A stretch of DNA of 64,000 nucleotides. Source: Bradyrhizobium sp. JYMT SZCCT0428 (GTDB lineage Bacteria > Pseudomonadota > Alphaproteobacteria > Rhizobiales > Xanthobacteraceae). The translations under genes and the position numbers were made by a program. Of the stretch, positions 44,567-54,017 are shown piece by piece. Positions within the stretch are counted from its first letter, which is position 1. Every line of letters begins with the position of its first letter. The notes beneath the pieces were generated by a model. It saw only the letters and a list, made by a program, of their open reading frames with translations, was not told the DNA's origin and made no database searches. Where the stretch lies: assembly GCF_018131075.1 (NCBI RefSeq), contig NZ_JAFCLS010000031.1, positions 1 through 64,000 on the forward strand, given 5' to 3'.

Positions 44567-45367
44567 CTACGTCTCGATCCCCCGGTCGAAATCGTCTTCG
44601 AAGCGCAGATGCTTGACGCTGCGGCCGCGGCGGCGCACCAGCTTCAAGGCCTCGATCCCGATCCTGATGTGGATCTCGACATAGTTCTCGGTCACCGTAC
44701 GATCCGACACTTCGGTCTTCACACCCTCGGGGATCATCGGCTGATCGGACACCAAAAGCAGCGCGCCGGTCGAAATATGGTTGGCGAATCCTGCCGCAAA
44801 AATCGTTGCCGTCTCCATGTCGATCGCCATGCTTCGGGTGCGGCGCAAGACTTCCTTGAAGCGATCATCGTGTTCCCAGACGCGGCGATTGGTGGTGTAT
44901 ACGGTGCCGGTCCAATAGTCGCGACCGAGATCGCGGATCATCGTCGACACCGCGCGCTGCAATTCGAACGCGGGCAGCGCAGGAACCTCCGGCGGCAGAT
45001 AATCATTCGACGTCCCCTCGCCGCGGATGGCGGCGATCGGCAGAATCAAATCGCCAATCTGGTTTTTGCGCTTCAGCCCGCCGCACTTGCCGAGAAACAA
45101 CACGGCCTTCGGCGCGATGGCGCTGAGCAGATCCATCACGGTCGCGGCGTTCGGGCTTCCCATGCCGAAGTTGATCAGCGTGATGCCGTCGGCCGTGGCG
45201 TTGGGCATCGGCCGATCGATGCCGTTGACCAGAACGCCGTTCCCTGCGGCGAACCATTCCACGTAATTGTCGAAATTGGTCAGGAGAACATAGTCTCCGA
45301 ATTCAGAAAGCTGTGTGCCGGTGTAACGCGGCAGCCAGTTTTCCACGATGTCCTTTTTGTCTCGCAT
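44567..45367 (-). CDS. amn: AMP nucleosidase
   Basis: A 266-residue enzyme of the nucleoside phosphorylase fold that splits AMP into adenine and ribose 5-phosphate. Seen: TLINFGMGSPNAATVMDLL near 64-82, GKCGGLKRK, and AIDMETATIFAAGF near 190 with the substrate-binding Met-Glu. It lacks the N-terminal regulatory domain of E. coli Amn (about 480 aa), as in other short forms. ATG 45367 is used; a GTG at 45382 falls inside the ribosome-site-like GAGGTG. Convergent with the kinase gene. Confidence 0.88.
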   Translation of the reverse strand: MRDKKDIVENWLPRYTGTQLSEFGDYVLLTNFDNYVEWFAAGNGVLVNGIDRPMPNATADGITLINFGMGSPNAATVMDLLSAIAPKAVLFLGKCGGLKRKNQIGDLILPIAAIRGEGTSNDYLPPEVPALPAFELQRAVSTMIRDLGRDYWTGTVYTTNRRVWEHDDRFKEVLRRTRSMAIDMETATIFAAGFANHISTGALLLVSDQPMIPEGVKTEVSDRTVTENYVEIHIRIGIEALKLVRRRGRSVKHLRFEDDFDRGIET

Positions 45368-45465
45368 TGCCTTTCGACTCACCTCGCGGCGCCCAGCAAG
45401 GCCAAGTCTATCACGCCGACAACGACCGTGCCGCCGCCTTCGGCATCAAATTACGAGGTAGCCAT

Positions 45466-46698
45466 TCAAATCACGAAGAACCCATGGCTGGCGTCGCGCC
45501 GGAGCTGGTCGACCAGGCCATATTCCCAGTCGAGATAGGCCTGCATTGCAGCGGTCGCGACATCGGTGCCCTCATAGGGACGCCGGTAGCGCTGCGACGG
45601 ATCGGGCTTTGGCAGGACCACTGGCGGGCCGACTTCGAGCGCGCCGTCATAGCCGCCATCGAGCACATAGGTTTCCCATCCCATCTGCGCGAGCCAGGAC
45701 GCGGTCATGTCGGCGCGGACGCCGAGATTGTCCGACAGCAGAATCCGCGCGCCGCGCACCGGCGCGGCCATGTCGATTTCCTGCACCAGCTGTCCGCCGG
45801 CGTAATGGCGGAAGCCCGCGAGGTGACCGGCGGCATATTCCTCGGCATCACGCACGTCGAAGCGATAGAGCGTACGGCTGGTCTGCGCCGCCAGCGCCCG
45901 CGCCTCTTCCGGGCCGACACGCCGCACGCCGGCGCGATAGGCGACATCGCGCGCATTGGCTTTTGCATTCTCGGAAGCGCCGATGGCACCACGACGGCCA
46001 GAACCGTGTTCGAGATCCTGCTTTGCCAACGTCCAGCCGATGGTGCCGTTGCGCAGCGCCACGACTTTATTGGCGACGCCGGCATTGATCAGCGACTGGG
46101 TGCCGATGATCGAGCGGGTGCGGCCGGCACAATTGACGATGATGGTGGTTTCGGGATCCGGCGCCGCCTCGCCGGCACGCAGCACCAGCTCGGCGCCGGG
46201 CACGCTGATCGAGCCCGGGATGTTCATGGTCGCGTATTCGTCGAAGCGGCGAACGTCGAGAATCCGGATATTGGCCTTGCGCGCAATCAGGCTTGCGACC
46301 TCTTCCGCCGCCAGCGACGGCGTATGGCGGCGATGCTCCACCAGTTCGCCAAACGCCTTGGCGTAGGAATTGACGTCCTGGAACAGCTCAAAGCCCGCGG
46401 CCTGCCAGCCCTGCAGCCCGCCATCGAGCGCGCGGACGTTGGTGTATCCCAGCGTTTTGAACCGATCGATCGCCTGCGGGACGAGGCCTTCGCCCGCGTC
46501 GTAAACCACGATCGGCACGTCCTTGCGCGGCAGCCGCGTCCCGGCTTCGAGCGCGATACGGCCGGCGGCCATGTTGGCGGCAAACAGCGGATGGCCGGTG
46601 GCGAAAGCCGCCTCGTGCCGCAGATCGAGCAACGCGATTTCATCGCGCAGCAGAAGCGCGGTGCGGACTTGCGAGGGTGTGACGGTGGGTGGGGTCAT
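45466..46698 (-). CDS. Triple-rhodanese protein with one active-site Cys
   Basis: A 410-residue protein of three rhodanese domains (about 8-105, 128-225 and 258-355). Only the middle one has the active-site Cys (C190 in VNCAGRTRS). The corresponding loops of the first and third read VYDAGEG and LSDNLGV, with Asp in place of Cys. Sulfur transfer is therefore expected only from the centre, and the outer domains may be structural or regulatory. It has a hydrophilic tail (about 360-410). No operon partner: the patatin gene ends 105 bases upstream. Confidence 0.87.
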   Translation of the reverse strand: MTPPTVTPSQVRTALLLRDEIALLDLRHEAAFATGHPLFAANMAAGRIALEAGTRLPRKDVPIVVYDAGEGLVPQAIDRFKTLGYTNVRALDGGLQGWQAAGFELFQDVNSYAKAFGELVEHRRHTPSLAAEEVASLIARKANIRILDVRRFDEYATMNIPGSISVPGAELVLRAGEAAPDPETTIIVNCAGRTRSIIGTQSLINAGVANKVVALRNGTIGWTLAKQDLEHGSGRRGAIGASENAKANARDVAYRAGVRRVGPEEARALAAQTSRTLYRFDVRDAEEYAAGHLAGFRHYAGGQLVQEIDMAAPVRGARILLSDNLGVRADMTASWLAQMGWETYVLDGGYDGALEVGPPVVLPKPDPSQRYRRPYEGTDVATAAMQAYLDWEYGLVDQLRRDASHGFFVI

Positions 46699-46803
46699 GG
46701 CATGGCGGGTCTGGAGGTGGCGTTGTTGCTGCCGTCATCGCACAACGCGGCGAATAATTCACCAGCAAATAACGAATGGCACGCCATCCTTCAGCATGCA
46801 GAT

Positions 46804-47895
46804 CTAGAGATACACTTCGTCGATATTGACGGACGATTCCACGCCAAGCTTGACGAAATGGCTCGCCAGCCAGTCGTTCGCGCATTTCCGGCCCTGGTCG
46901 CGAAGAAAAACCAGAAAGTCCCAATCGGCGTTGTATTTGCTGGTCGGGCTGAGCGCCCCCATGAATTCATCGTCGGCGACGCTATGGATGAAGATCTGCC
47001 GGACGTCTCCGCCCACGATACGGTTCTGCTTGACCAGGCCGGTGATGAAACTGACCGCCCGCATCTCCCGCATCAGCGATGAATTGAAACTGATCTCGTT
47101 GATGCGGTTCAGGATATCGCCTGCTGCATGGGGCAGCTCCTTGCGGAACAGCGGATTAATATGAACGATGACAATATCGGAGCTCTTGCAGTTGTAGATG
47201 AGTGGGAACAGCGCCGGATTTCCCATGTAACCGCCGTCCCAATAGGCCTCACCGTCGATCTCGACGGCGTGAAACATGGTCGGAACACATGCCGAGGCCA
47301 TCACGGCCGACGCTGAAATTTCTGCGCCTGAGAAGATCTTCACCTTGCCGGTGCGAACGTTGGTCGCAGACAGGAACAGCTTGACCGGACAGTCCGGGCG
47401 CTTCAGCACCTCGAAATCGATCGATTGCTCGACCACCTCGCGCAACGGATTATAGTCCGACGGATTGAACTCATAGGGCGACAGCACGCGCGTCACGAAG
47501 CCGAGCAGCGAGAAGACCGGCGACCAGGTCAGCTTGTGGTTCCCCAGCAGCCGGTCGATCGGGCTTGGTTGCAACGGCCCCAGACTCGCCGCATCGCTGA
47601 CACGTTTCCAGTAGTCGGTGAGCGCCTTGCGCGCCCCTTCACGGCCGCCGACGGAAAGCCCGTAGGCAAACACCGCCGCATTCATCGCGCCGGCACTGGT
47701 CGCACTCAATCCCTCGAAGGCAACGTCCTTTTCGTCGAGGAGCCGGTCGAGCACGCCCCAGGTGAAGGCGCCATGGGCGCCGCCACCCTGAAGGGCCAGA
47801 TTGATTGTCCTGACCTGGTTGGAGAGTGCCGGTCCGTCGCCGGCATTTCCTGCCTCAGGCGTTGCCGCCGAAAAGCGCCCCGAAGCCGCGTCCAT
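46804..47895 (-). CDS. Patatin-like phospholipase family protein
   Basis: A 363-residue predicted lipid acyl hydrolase. The oxyanion-hole GGGAHG (about 37-42), the nucleophile elbow ATSAG (Ser near 67) and the DGG of the catalytic Asp (near 222) are present, giving the Ser-Asp dyad. The elbow has Ala for the first Gly of GxSxG, as in many bacterial members. There is no signal peptide. Confidence 0.88.
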   Translation of the reverse strand: MDAASGRFSAATPEAGNAGDGPALSNQVRTINLALQGGGAHGAFTWGVLDRLLDEKDVAFEGLSATSAGAMNAAVFAYGLSVGGREGARKALTDYWKRVSDAASLGPLQPSPIDRLLGNHKLTWSPVFSLLGFVTRVLSPYEFNPSDYNPLREVVEQSIDFEVLKRPDCPVKLFLSATNVRTGKVKIFSGAEISASAVMASACVPTMFHAVEIDGEAYWDGGYMGNPALFPLIYNCKSSDIVIVHINPLFRKELPHAAGDILNRINEISFNSSLMREMRAVSFITGLVKQNRIVGGDVRQIFIHSVADDEFMGALSPTSKYNADWDFLVFLRDQGRKCANDWLASHFVKLGVESSVNIDEVYL

Positions 47896-48114
47896 CGCAG
47901 AACTCCAATTTTAATGGTGTTCGCAAGCAGTCAGGAAGAAATGTGGCTCCCGAGTACAGGATCCGCAAGCAGACCTAAGTCAATAGATGTTCTGAGGAAG
48001 GCACCATGGAGCATCAGATGTAGCGGCGCGGTGCAAAGGCCGTGACGTCGTACGATGGTGGTACTCCCTTGATCATGGCGGCGCGGCGCCGTGCCACGCG
48101 GGGACGCCTGCACA

Positions 48115-48717
48115 TCAAGACACAGCTTCTTCCGGGAGATCGGAAGGAAACTCGCCGAATGCCGCGATCATCTTTTCGGCATGCGGCGCACCTGCCACGG
48201 CTTCGACCAGTTCGAAGAACAGCGTCTTGTAGGACAGGAAGATCACTCCCTCGGACCTAAGCCTCACCAACGCAGCATCGACATTGCGCGCCGACGAAAA
48301 CAGCAGCTCCTCGACCGCGAAAACCTCAAAACCCATTTCGAGAAGGCCGAGGCAGGATTGCAGGACGCACACATCGGTCTCGCAACCCGCAACGACGATT
48401 TGCGTCTTCTTCAGCCGTTTCAGATGGGCCCGGATCGGCTTCTCCTTGGTGAGGTCGAAGAAATCCTTCTCGAAGACCTTTGCGGCGCTGCCGACCGGCG
48501 CCTTGATATCCTGCGGCACCGCGCCTTTTCGGTGGACTGGCCGCTCGAGTGTGACAACCGTTGGGATACGCATGTACGCCAGAAGGCGCGCGAAGTTGCG
48601 CATGTTTTTGCGCAAGCGGGAGCGGTTGCGCGGCTCGAGCTGCGCCAAAAAGAAATCCTGATAGTCGATGATCGCGCCGCAACACCTATCGGCGTCGACG
48701 CGTTTTGGGGCTGACAT
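48115..48717 (-). CDS. Isochorismatase-like cysteine hydrolase
   Basis: A 200-residue hydrolase of the isochorismatase/nicotinamidase superfamily. The triad is visible as Asp in AIIDYQDFF (near 18), Lys in FEKDFFD (near 84) and Cys in GCETDVCVLQS (near 116). Substrate cannot be told from sequence. It stands alone, divergent from the secreted hydrolase. Confidence 0.82.
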   Translation of the reverse strand: MSAPKRVDADRCCGAIIDYQDFFLAQLEPRNRSRLRKNMRNFARLLAYMRIPTVVTLERPVHRKGAVPQDIKAPVGSAAKVFEKDFFDLTKEKPIRAHLKRLKKTQIVVAGCETDVCVLQSCLGLLEMGFEVFAVEELLFSSARNVDAALVRLRSEGVIFLSYKTLFFELVEAVAGAPHAEKMIAAFGEFPSDLPEEAVS

Positions 48718-48957
48718 GCCGCGACGATAGTTGGTCCGCCGCCGTTTGGCCAGAGACGGGGCTGCGTGAATGCCGCAATCGGGCGCTCGCGCATAACGCG
48801 CCCATCCGCAGACAAGCTCCCTGCCGGCTAGGTGAGAAAGATCACGGTTCTATGTGGCATGAGTGAGGTTGATCATTCGACGACACGATCGGCACGGGCC
48901 GAATGTGCTACTGCATTTTCAGGTCACACGGCACAGTGTGCCTGCGGAGGATCGGCG

Positions 48958-50124
48958 ATGAAGTTCATTTCAACGATCGCGGCGGCGATGGCGCTGATCA
49001 CGACCATGGCGGCTTCTACGCCCGGCCTGACGCAAGCCGGCCCTGCCGCGCCACCGGACCACCCGGCCCTGCTCGAAGAAATCACCTTCCTCGATATTCG
49101 CGCGCCGGGCGGAAACTACCGGCTGGAAGCCTTGATCGTACGGCTGGCTGCCGCAAAGGGACGGCTGCCGGTCGCTTTGCTCACGCATGGCAAGCCTCGG
49201 CTGCCGTCCGAACTCGTGAACCTGCGTGCCCCGTTGATGGCGCCGCAGGCCCGCGACCTTGCCTATCGCGGCTATCTCGCTGTCGCCGTGGTGCGGCGAG
49301 GGTACGGGGTGTCGGGCGGGACGACGGGCCAGCCCACCAATGCGGCCTATGCCAGATGCAATGATGCCGACCTGCGTCGCTACTTCTCGGTGGAAGCCGA
49401 TGATCTCGAGCGCGCGTTGCGCGTCGTGGCCGGACGCGGCGATGCCGATGCCACGCAGGTGATCGCGATCGGCGGCTCGGTGGGAGGCGGCGCCGCGCTC
49501 GCGCTTGCGGCGCGCAATACTCCGGGGCTGAAAGCGGTCGTGAATCTCGCCGGCGCCATGCGGATCACCGACGCCCAGGGGCAGCTCGCCTGTCCGCAGG
49601 ATATGCCGATCGCGGCGCTGGCGTCTTTCGGCAGCCAGACAAGGACGCCGACGCTGTGGGTCTATTCGGAGAACGACGGCAATTTCGGGCCCGATGCGGC
49701 ACGCAAGGTGCATGCGGCCTATGTCGCACAAGGCGGCGTCGCCACCTTGAAGATTGCTCCGTCGCTGCAACCGGCCGACGGTCACAACATCTTCGAACTT
49801 CCGGCAGGGCGGCAGCATTGGCTGGCGGCGCTCGATCCCTTCCTGCGCGCGCAGAACCTGCCGACCTGGAGCGCGCAACAGCTCGATGCCTTGATGCAGA
49901 AATACAATATGCCGGCGACCCGCCGGCCGTGGCTCGAGGGATATTTCTCGCTCTACACCCCAAAAGTCCTGGTCCGCGCGCCGAACGGCGTCCCGAGCTA
50001 TTCCGCGAGCACCGGCGGGCTTGAACCCGCGCAGCGATCCGCTCTGGAAAGCTGCGAGAAGGCGGCCAAGATGGCCTGCAATCCGGCGATGAAGAATTTC
50101 GATATCGTGGCGACGCCTAACTGA
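48958..50124 (+). CDS. Secreted alpha/beta hydrolase (dienelactone-hydrolase-like)
   Basis: A 388-residue protein with a signal peptide (1-24, ending PGLTQA). The hydrolase core has nucleophile Ser in GGSVGGG (near 179), a likely acid in SENDGNFGP (near 243) and His in DGHNIFE (near 278). A C-terminal region with paired Cys follows. ATG 48958 has GGAGG upstream; the longer frame from 48832 would bury the signal peptide. Natural substrate unknown. Confidence 0.8.
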   Translation: MKFISTIAAAMALITTMAASTPGLTQAGPAAPPDHPALLEEITFLDIRAPGGNYRLEALIVRLAAAKGRLPVALLTHGKPRLPSELVNLRAPLMAPQARDLAYRGYLAVAVVRRGYGVSGGTTGQPTNAAYARCNDADLRRYFSVEADDLERALRVVAGRGDADATQVIAIGGSVGGGAALALAARNTPGLKAVVNLAGAMRITDAQGQLACPQDMPIAALASFGSQTRTPTLWVYSENDGNFGPDAARKVHAAYVAQGGVATLKIAPSLQPADGHNIFELPAGRQHWLAALDPFLRAQNLPTWSAQQLDALMQKYNMPATRRPWLEGYFSLYTPKVLVRAPNGVPSYSASTGGLEPAQRSALESCEKAAKMACNPAMKNFDIVATPN

Positions 50125-50235
50125 GGGGCGTCGCCGTCGCGGCATCAACACCGTCGCAGGAGTTTGCGGCGCGCGCTGTGCATTTGACGTCACGCGACGA
50201 TCAAATCTTCCGCGCGCCGCTGCAATCAGCCGCGA

Positions 50236-50685
50236 TCAGAGATCGGTTCGTTCCTCGGAGATATCGCGGCGTTTTTCCATGTTGAAGCGGCCGGCATAGA
50301 TCGGCCTGCCGCCGGTGGTTGGTCCCGGATATTGCACGATCAGGATATCGCCGCCGGTCGCCGTCTCGAACTTGCCTTCGAAATGCGGATCGGGATGAAA
50401 GATCATCGTCCCAGCCGTGTAGATGACGTCGTCGATCTTGAACTCGCCTGACAGGATGTACCAGACCTGCGCGAAATCGTGATTGTGAATCGGATGATGG
50501 GCGCCAGGCTCCAACCGCAAAATTCCGGCGTTTGGTTCGGTCGGCCGTTCCGGCCGCGGGTGAAACAGCATCTTGCCGGTTTCGCCCGGCCAACGAATGG
50601 TCTCCCACTCGAAATCGTTGATGTGCTTGGCTTCGTACGGCAAATGCTTGCCGCCGGCTGAACTGGCCGCTGGTTGCATCGTCAT
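50236..50685 (-). CDS. Cupin-domain protein coupled to an XRE regulator
   Basis: A 149-residue single-domain cupin with metal-type motifs PGAHHPIHNHDFAQVWYILSG and FHPDPHFEGKFE. ATG 50685 overlaps the stop of the upstream regulator (ATGA), so translation is coupled; a second ATG at 50679 has slightly better spacing from GGGAG. It is probably a small-molecule enzyme or binding protein whose expression is controlled by the partner regulator. Confidence 0.82.
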   Translation of the reverse strand: MTMQPAASSAGGKHLPYEAKHINDFEWETIRWPGETGKMLFHPRPERPTEPNAGILRLEPGAHHPIHNHDFAQVWYILSGEFKIDDVIYTAGTMIFHPDPHFEGKFETATGGDILIVQYPGPTTGGRPIYAGRFNMEKRRDISEERTDL

Positions 50686-51365
50686 TCTCCCTGGCTGGTT
50701 TTGGTTTTGGTCGTTTTTTGCGTGCTGGATGATGTCGGGGCCGCGGCACCGGCCACGCGCCACCAATCGAAATGTTCGGAAGATTTGCCGTGCGAGGATT
50801 TGGCGACCACCATCAATATCCGCGCTTCGTCGTCACCGATATTGTCGGCACGGTGCGGCAGTTCGGAATTGAGGAAAATGCCTTCGCCCGCCGCCAACTC
50901 GAAGATTTCGGCGCCGACATGAAAGCGGATGCGGCCTGAGAGCACGTAGCAATATTCCTGCCCCGGATGCGACACCATCAGATCCATCCGGTTCTTGCGC
51001 GGGAATGCTAGATGAAAGACCTCGAGGTCGTCGTTCGGCATGCCGCCGGCAAACAGCCGCCAGCGATAGCCGGTGCTCGGAATGCTCTGGTCTTCGCCGC
51101 CATCTCCGTGGCGATGCACGGTGATATCGCTGCGAAGCCGGTCCGGCGGATCGGCGAACAGTTCACTGACGCCGATGTCGAGCGCCTGTGCAATCTGGAT
51201 CAGGTTGGCGACGGAGCTTGAGACCTGCCCCCGTTCCAGGCGCGAGACGAACGCATCCGAGAGCCCGGTGACGTCGGCCAATTGCTTCAGCTTCATGCCG
51301 CGCCCCTCGCGCAACGTGCGGATGCGACCACCCAGCCTCACCAAGGCTTCATCCTGGATTTTCAT
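50682..51365 (-). CDS. XRE-family regulator with C-terminal cupin
   Basis: A 227-residue regulator. The lambda-repressor-like HTH is at about 10-66 (LRTLREGRGMKLKQLADVTG, then DAFVSRLERG), followed by a cupin sensor domain at about 110-195 (HPGQEYCYVLSGRIRFHVG, FLNSELPHRADN). This layout occurs in regulators of amine and amino-acid catabolism. It heads a two-gene operon with the small cupin protein. Confidence 0.88.
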   Translation of the reverse strand: MKIQDEALVRLGGRIRTLREGRGMKLKQLADVTGLSDAFVSRLERGQVSSSVANLIQIAQALDIGVSELFADPPDRLRSDITVHRHGDGGEDQSIPSTGYRWRLFAGGMPNDDLEVFHLAFPRKNRMDLMVSHPGQEYCYVLSGRIRFHVGAEIFELAAGEGIFLNSELPHRADNIGDDEARILMVVAKSSHGKSSEHFDWWRVAGAAAPTSSSTQKTTKTKTSQGE

Positions 51366-51470
51366 GCATGGAGCATTTCCTTAATTTGTTCAGTCGTCAA
51401 CAAAAATTGCTTCACAGGCAATTTTTTCTGCAGGCGGTGCTCATCTCAGGCCCGGCACGAAGTACGGCCT

Positions 51471-52475
51471 TCAGCGCCGCTTGCGCGGTCGCCGGCGCGC
51501 CGTCGGCGGCATTGGCGCGTAGAGGCGGACGAGCTCCTGCACCATTGCGACCAGCCGCTCACGCAGTTCCGGGGGTTCGATGACCTCGATGTCGGCGCCG
51601 AGCGCGATCAGGCTGGTCGCGGCCCGCTCAACCGATTCGATCGGGATCGTGACGCTAACCCAACCGTCGGCATCAACAGGCGTTGCCGTCTCGGCGGCCG
51701 CCTGAGCAACGCGTGAGCCGAGCACGTCGAGCCTGGCGAGGCCGCGCGCCGTTACGCGCAGCGTGGCGTTGGAATGGTAGACGCTGGTTTCGAACGCGCG
51801 TGACGAGGTGACCCAGAAGCGCGTCAGGTCGAAATCCTTCCGCCGTTCGAACGACTCCTCGGTCACGGCAAGATCGATGAAGTTGGAGACGCGATAGGTG
51901 CGCGGCTGATCGCCGACCTGCGCCACGAGATACCAGATCCCCGCCTTGAGCACGAGACCGAGCGGCTGCAGCCGGCGCTCGACCGCGCCCTCGGCGCGCC
52001 GATAGTGCACGTCGAGGCACTTCTCGTTCCACACCGCGTTGGCGATGGCCGGCAGCAGCCTAGCGTCATCGGCATTGCGGAACCAGCCGACGGGATCAAG
52101 GTGGAATCGTGCGGCGACGCGGCCTGCATTCGCGCGCGACCGTTCGGGCAATGCCGCGCTCAATTTCAGTTGAGCCGCCGTGAGCACGTCGGCAAGCCCG
52201 AGTTGCGCCGCAGGTCCCGGCAGGCCGGCGAGCGACAATGTCTCGGCCTCGGCGGGCGAAAGGCCCGTGAGCTTGGTGCGGTAGCCGTCGAGCAACTGAA
52301 ATCCGCCGCTCGGGCCGCGATCCGCATAGATCGGCACGTCCGCGGCGCTGAGCTGATCGACGTCGCGATAGATGGTGCGAACCGAAACCTCGAACTCGCT
52401 CGCCAGCTCTTCGGCCGTCATCCGGCCGCGGGCTTGCAGAAGCAACAGGATCGACAACAGCCGGCTCGCGCGCAT
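51471..52475 (-). CDS. YafY-type HTH/WYL-domain transcriptional regulator
   Basis: A 334-residue regulator with an N-terminal HTH (about 1-60, MTAEELASEFEVSVRTIYRD), a WYL ligand domain (about 135-215, with the GIWYLVA signature) and a C-terminal WCX-type domain. WYL proteins sense nucleic acids or small ligands, and many repress themselves. A perfect 10-bp inverted repeat lies just upstream of its own start, suggesting autoregulation. It ends in a basic Arg/Pro tail. Confidence 0.88.
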   Translation of the reverse strand: MRASRLLSILLLLQARGRMTAEELASEFEVSVRTIYRDVDQLSAADVPIYADRGPSGGFQLLDGYRTKLTGLSPAEAETLSLAGLPGPAAQLGLADVLTAAQLKLSAALPERSRANAGRVAARFHLDPVGWFRNADDARLLPAIANAVWNEKCLDVHYRRAEGAVERRLQPLGLVLKAGIWYLVAQVGDQPRTYRVSNFIDLAVTEESFERRKDFDLTRFWVTSSRAFETSVYHSNATLRVTARGLARLDVLGSRVAQAAAETATPVDADGWVSVTIPIESVERAATSLIALGADIEVIEPPELRERLVAMVQELVRLYAPMPPTARRRPRKRR

Positions 52476-52493
52476 TTTCGCAGCCTAGCAGAA

Positions 52494-52518
52494 ATACCTG
52501 ACACACCCTGTCAGGTAT
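52494..52518. promoter_or_regulatory. Perfect operator-like palindrome upstream of the WYL gene
   Basis: ATACCTGACA (52494-52503) and TGTCAGGTAT (52509-52518) pair perfectly around CACCC. The site lies 19 bases upstream of the WYL-regulator start codon, where bound protein would block transcription or translation initiation. Half-sites with TGTCAGG are known for YafY-type regulators from my recollection, so autorepression is likely. Confidence 0.68.
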
Positions 52519-52634
52519 GGCGGCGCACAATCAAAACAGCAATCGCCGACACCGTCTCGGGTCTGCGAAACACGAAATAAGACACTGAAATTACGACGAT
52601 ATTTCTTTCGAGAGCCGCAACACAGGAGACGATC

Positions 52635-52970
52635 ATGTCGACATTGGTGTCAGAACGCCGTCAGCCGATCATCGCACCCAAACTTCTGGACCGGGTCCCG
52701 GCGCAACGCTCGACCCCGCGGACACCGGCCACGCACGAGCCAGCAGCCGCTGTCCCCGCTCACGCGGTGGTGACGCCGCGCCCCAGCTGGAGCCTGATCC
52801 TGGAACTGATCGTCGCGACGCTGCACCTGTGGCATTGCCGCCGCGTGGCGCGCCGCGAACTCGCCAGCCTCGACGAGCGGATGCTCCGCGACATCGGCCT
52901 CGATCCCGGCACTGTCTACTACGAGGCAAGCCAGTCGTTCTGGCGGACCCCTCGCGATTGGCGAAATTGA
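52635..52970 (+). CDS. DUF1127-domain protein
   Basis: A 111-residue protein whose C-terminal 45 residues form the DUF1127/YjiS domain (Arg-rich ...WHCRRVARRELASLDERMLRDIGL). In Alphaproteobacteria small DUF1127 proteins affect RNA turnover and phosphate or stress responses. This one has a longer Pro/Ala-rich N-terminal half and the extra GTVYYEASQSFW tail. GGAG precedes the ATG. Confidence 0.82.
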   Translation: MSTLVSERRQPIIAPKLLDRVPAQRSTPRTPATHEPAAAVPAHAVVTPRPSWSLILELIVATLHLWHCRRVARRELASLDERMLRDIGLDPGTVYYEASQSFWRTPRDWRN

Positions 52971-53032
52971 TAAGCGTAACCTTTGCTCATCCGTGATGGT
53001 TGGCTTCATCGGCAAGCTGACACGATCCATTT

Positions 53033-53060
53033 CTCTTGCGATGTCTCTCTTGCGATGTCG
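53033..53060. repeat. Two tandem 14-bp units
   Basis: CTCTTGCGATGTCT is followed directly by CTCTTGCGATGTCG, 13 of 14 bases identical. The pair lies in the gap between the DUF1127 and SDR genes. No function is evident. Confidence 0.5.
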
Positions 53061-53152
53061 CCGATACCGGTTGTTTGAGGTCGGGAAACGGGTGGCTGCG
53101 CCGTGTACCGAACTGTTAGAGCGCGCTGACACAACCTTCTGGAGCGCTCGTT

Positions 53153-53911
53153 ATGGAACTGAAAAACAAGTCGATCATCGTGACTGGCGCAAGCAGTGGG
53201 ATAGGCGCAGCGGCGGCTTTGCTGTTCGCAGCCGAGGGCGCCCATGTGGTCCTTGGCGCGCGCCGATCGGCGGAGATGGAAACGCTTGCCGGGCAAATCA
53301 ATCAAGGCAATGGCAGGGCTGTGTTCCTTTCCGGCGATGTAAGGGATGAAAACTACGCCAATGCTCTCGTTGATCTCGCCATGAGGGAGTTCGGTGGGCT
53401 CGATGGCGCATTCAATAACGCCGGCATCGTGGGAGAGATGGGGCCGGTCGCCGATATGGGAATCGCCAATTGGAACGATGTCATGTTGGTCAATCTGACA
53501 AGCGCGTTCCTGGCCGCGAAGGCGCAGATACCGGTCATGAAGAAGCGAGGGCAAGGTTCGATTGTCTTCACGTCTTCCTTTGTCGGCTTCAGCAACGGGG
53601 GAATGCCGGGAATGGGGGCCTATGCGGCGTCCAAAGCCGGGTTGATCGGCCTGGTGCAATCGCTGGCATCCGACCACGCCGCAGATGGCGTCCGGGTCAA
53701 TTCACTGTTGCCGGGCGGCACGATCACGCCAAGCGGCGGAGAGGGAAATCCCGCCGCTTTGGATTTCATCGCAAATCTGCATCCAATGAAACGAATGGCG
53801 AATGCAAAGGAGGTGGCGCAGGCGGCTCTTTTCCTGCTTTCCGATCGCTCGACCTTCATGACGGGAAGCCCGATGATCGTGGATGGCGGCATCTCCGTTC
53901 GGCTGACATAG
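53153..53911 (+). CDS. SDR-family oxidoreductase
   Basis: A 252-residue classical short-chain dehydrogenase. NAD(P)-binding TGASSGIG (12-19), NNAG near 88, catalytic Ser in TSSF near 141 and YAASK near 159-163 are all present. The Arg-containing ARRSAE loop after beta-2 suggests NADPH preference. Substrate unknown; it stands alone. Confidence 0.88.
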   Translation: MELKNKSIIVTGASSGIGAAAALLFAAEGAHVVLGARRSAEMETLAGQINQGNGRAVFLSGDVRDENYANALVDLAMREFGGLDGAFNNAGIVGEMGPVADMGIANWNDVMLVNLTSAFLAAKAQIPVMKKRGQGSIVFTSSFVGFSNGGMPGMGAYAASKAGLIGLVQSLASDHAADGVRVNSLLPGGTITPSGGEGNPAALDFIANLHPMKRMANAKEVAQAALFLLSDRSTFMTGSPMIVDGGISVRLT

Positions 53912-54017
53912 GCCACACGTCGTCCGAATGGCTAGGACGGCCGAGACGCATTCGGCCGCCCTAGGACAACGAATCGCTACCGTCATCGTCTGAAGTGGCG
54001 CTCGCGAGCACAGTCGA

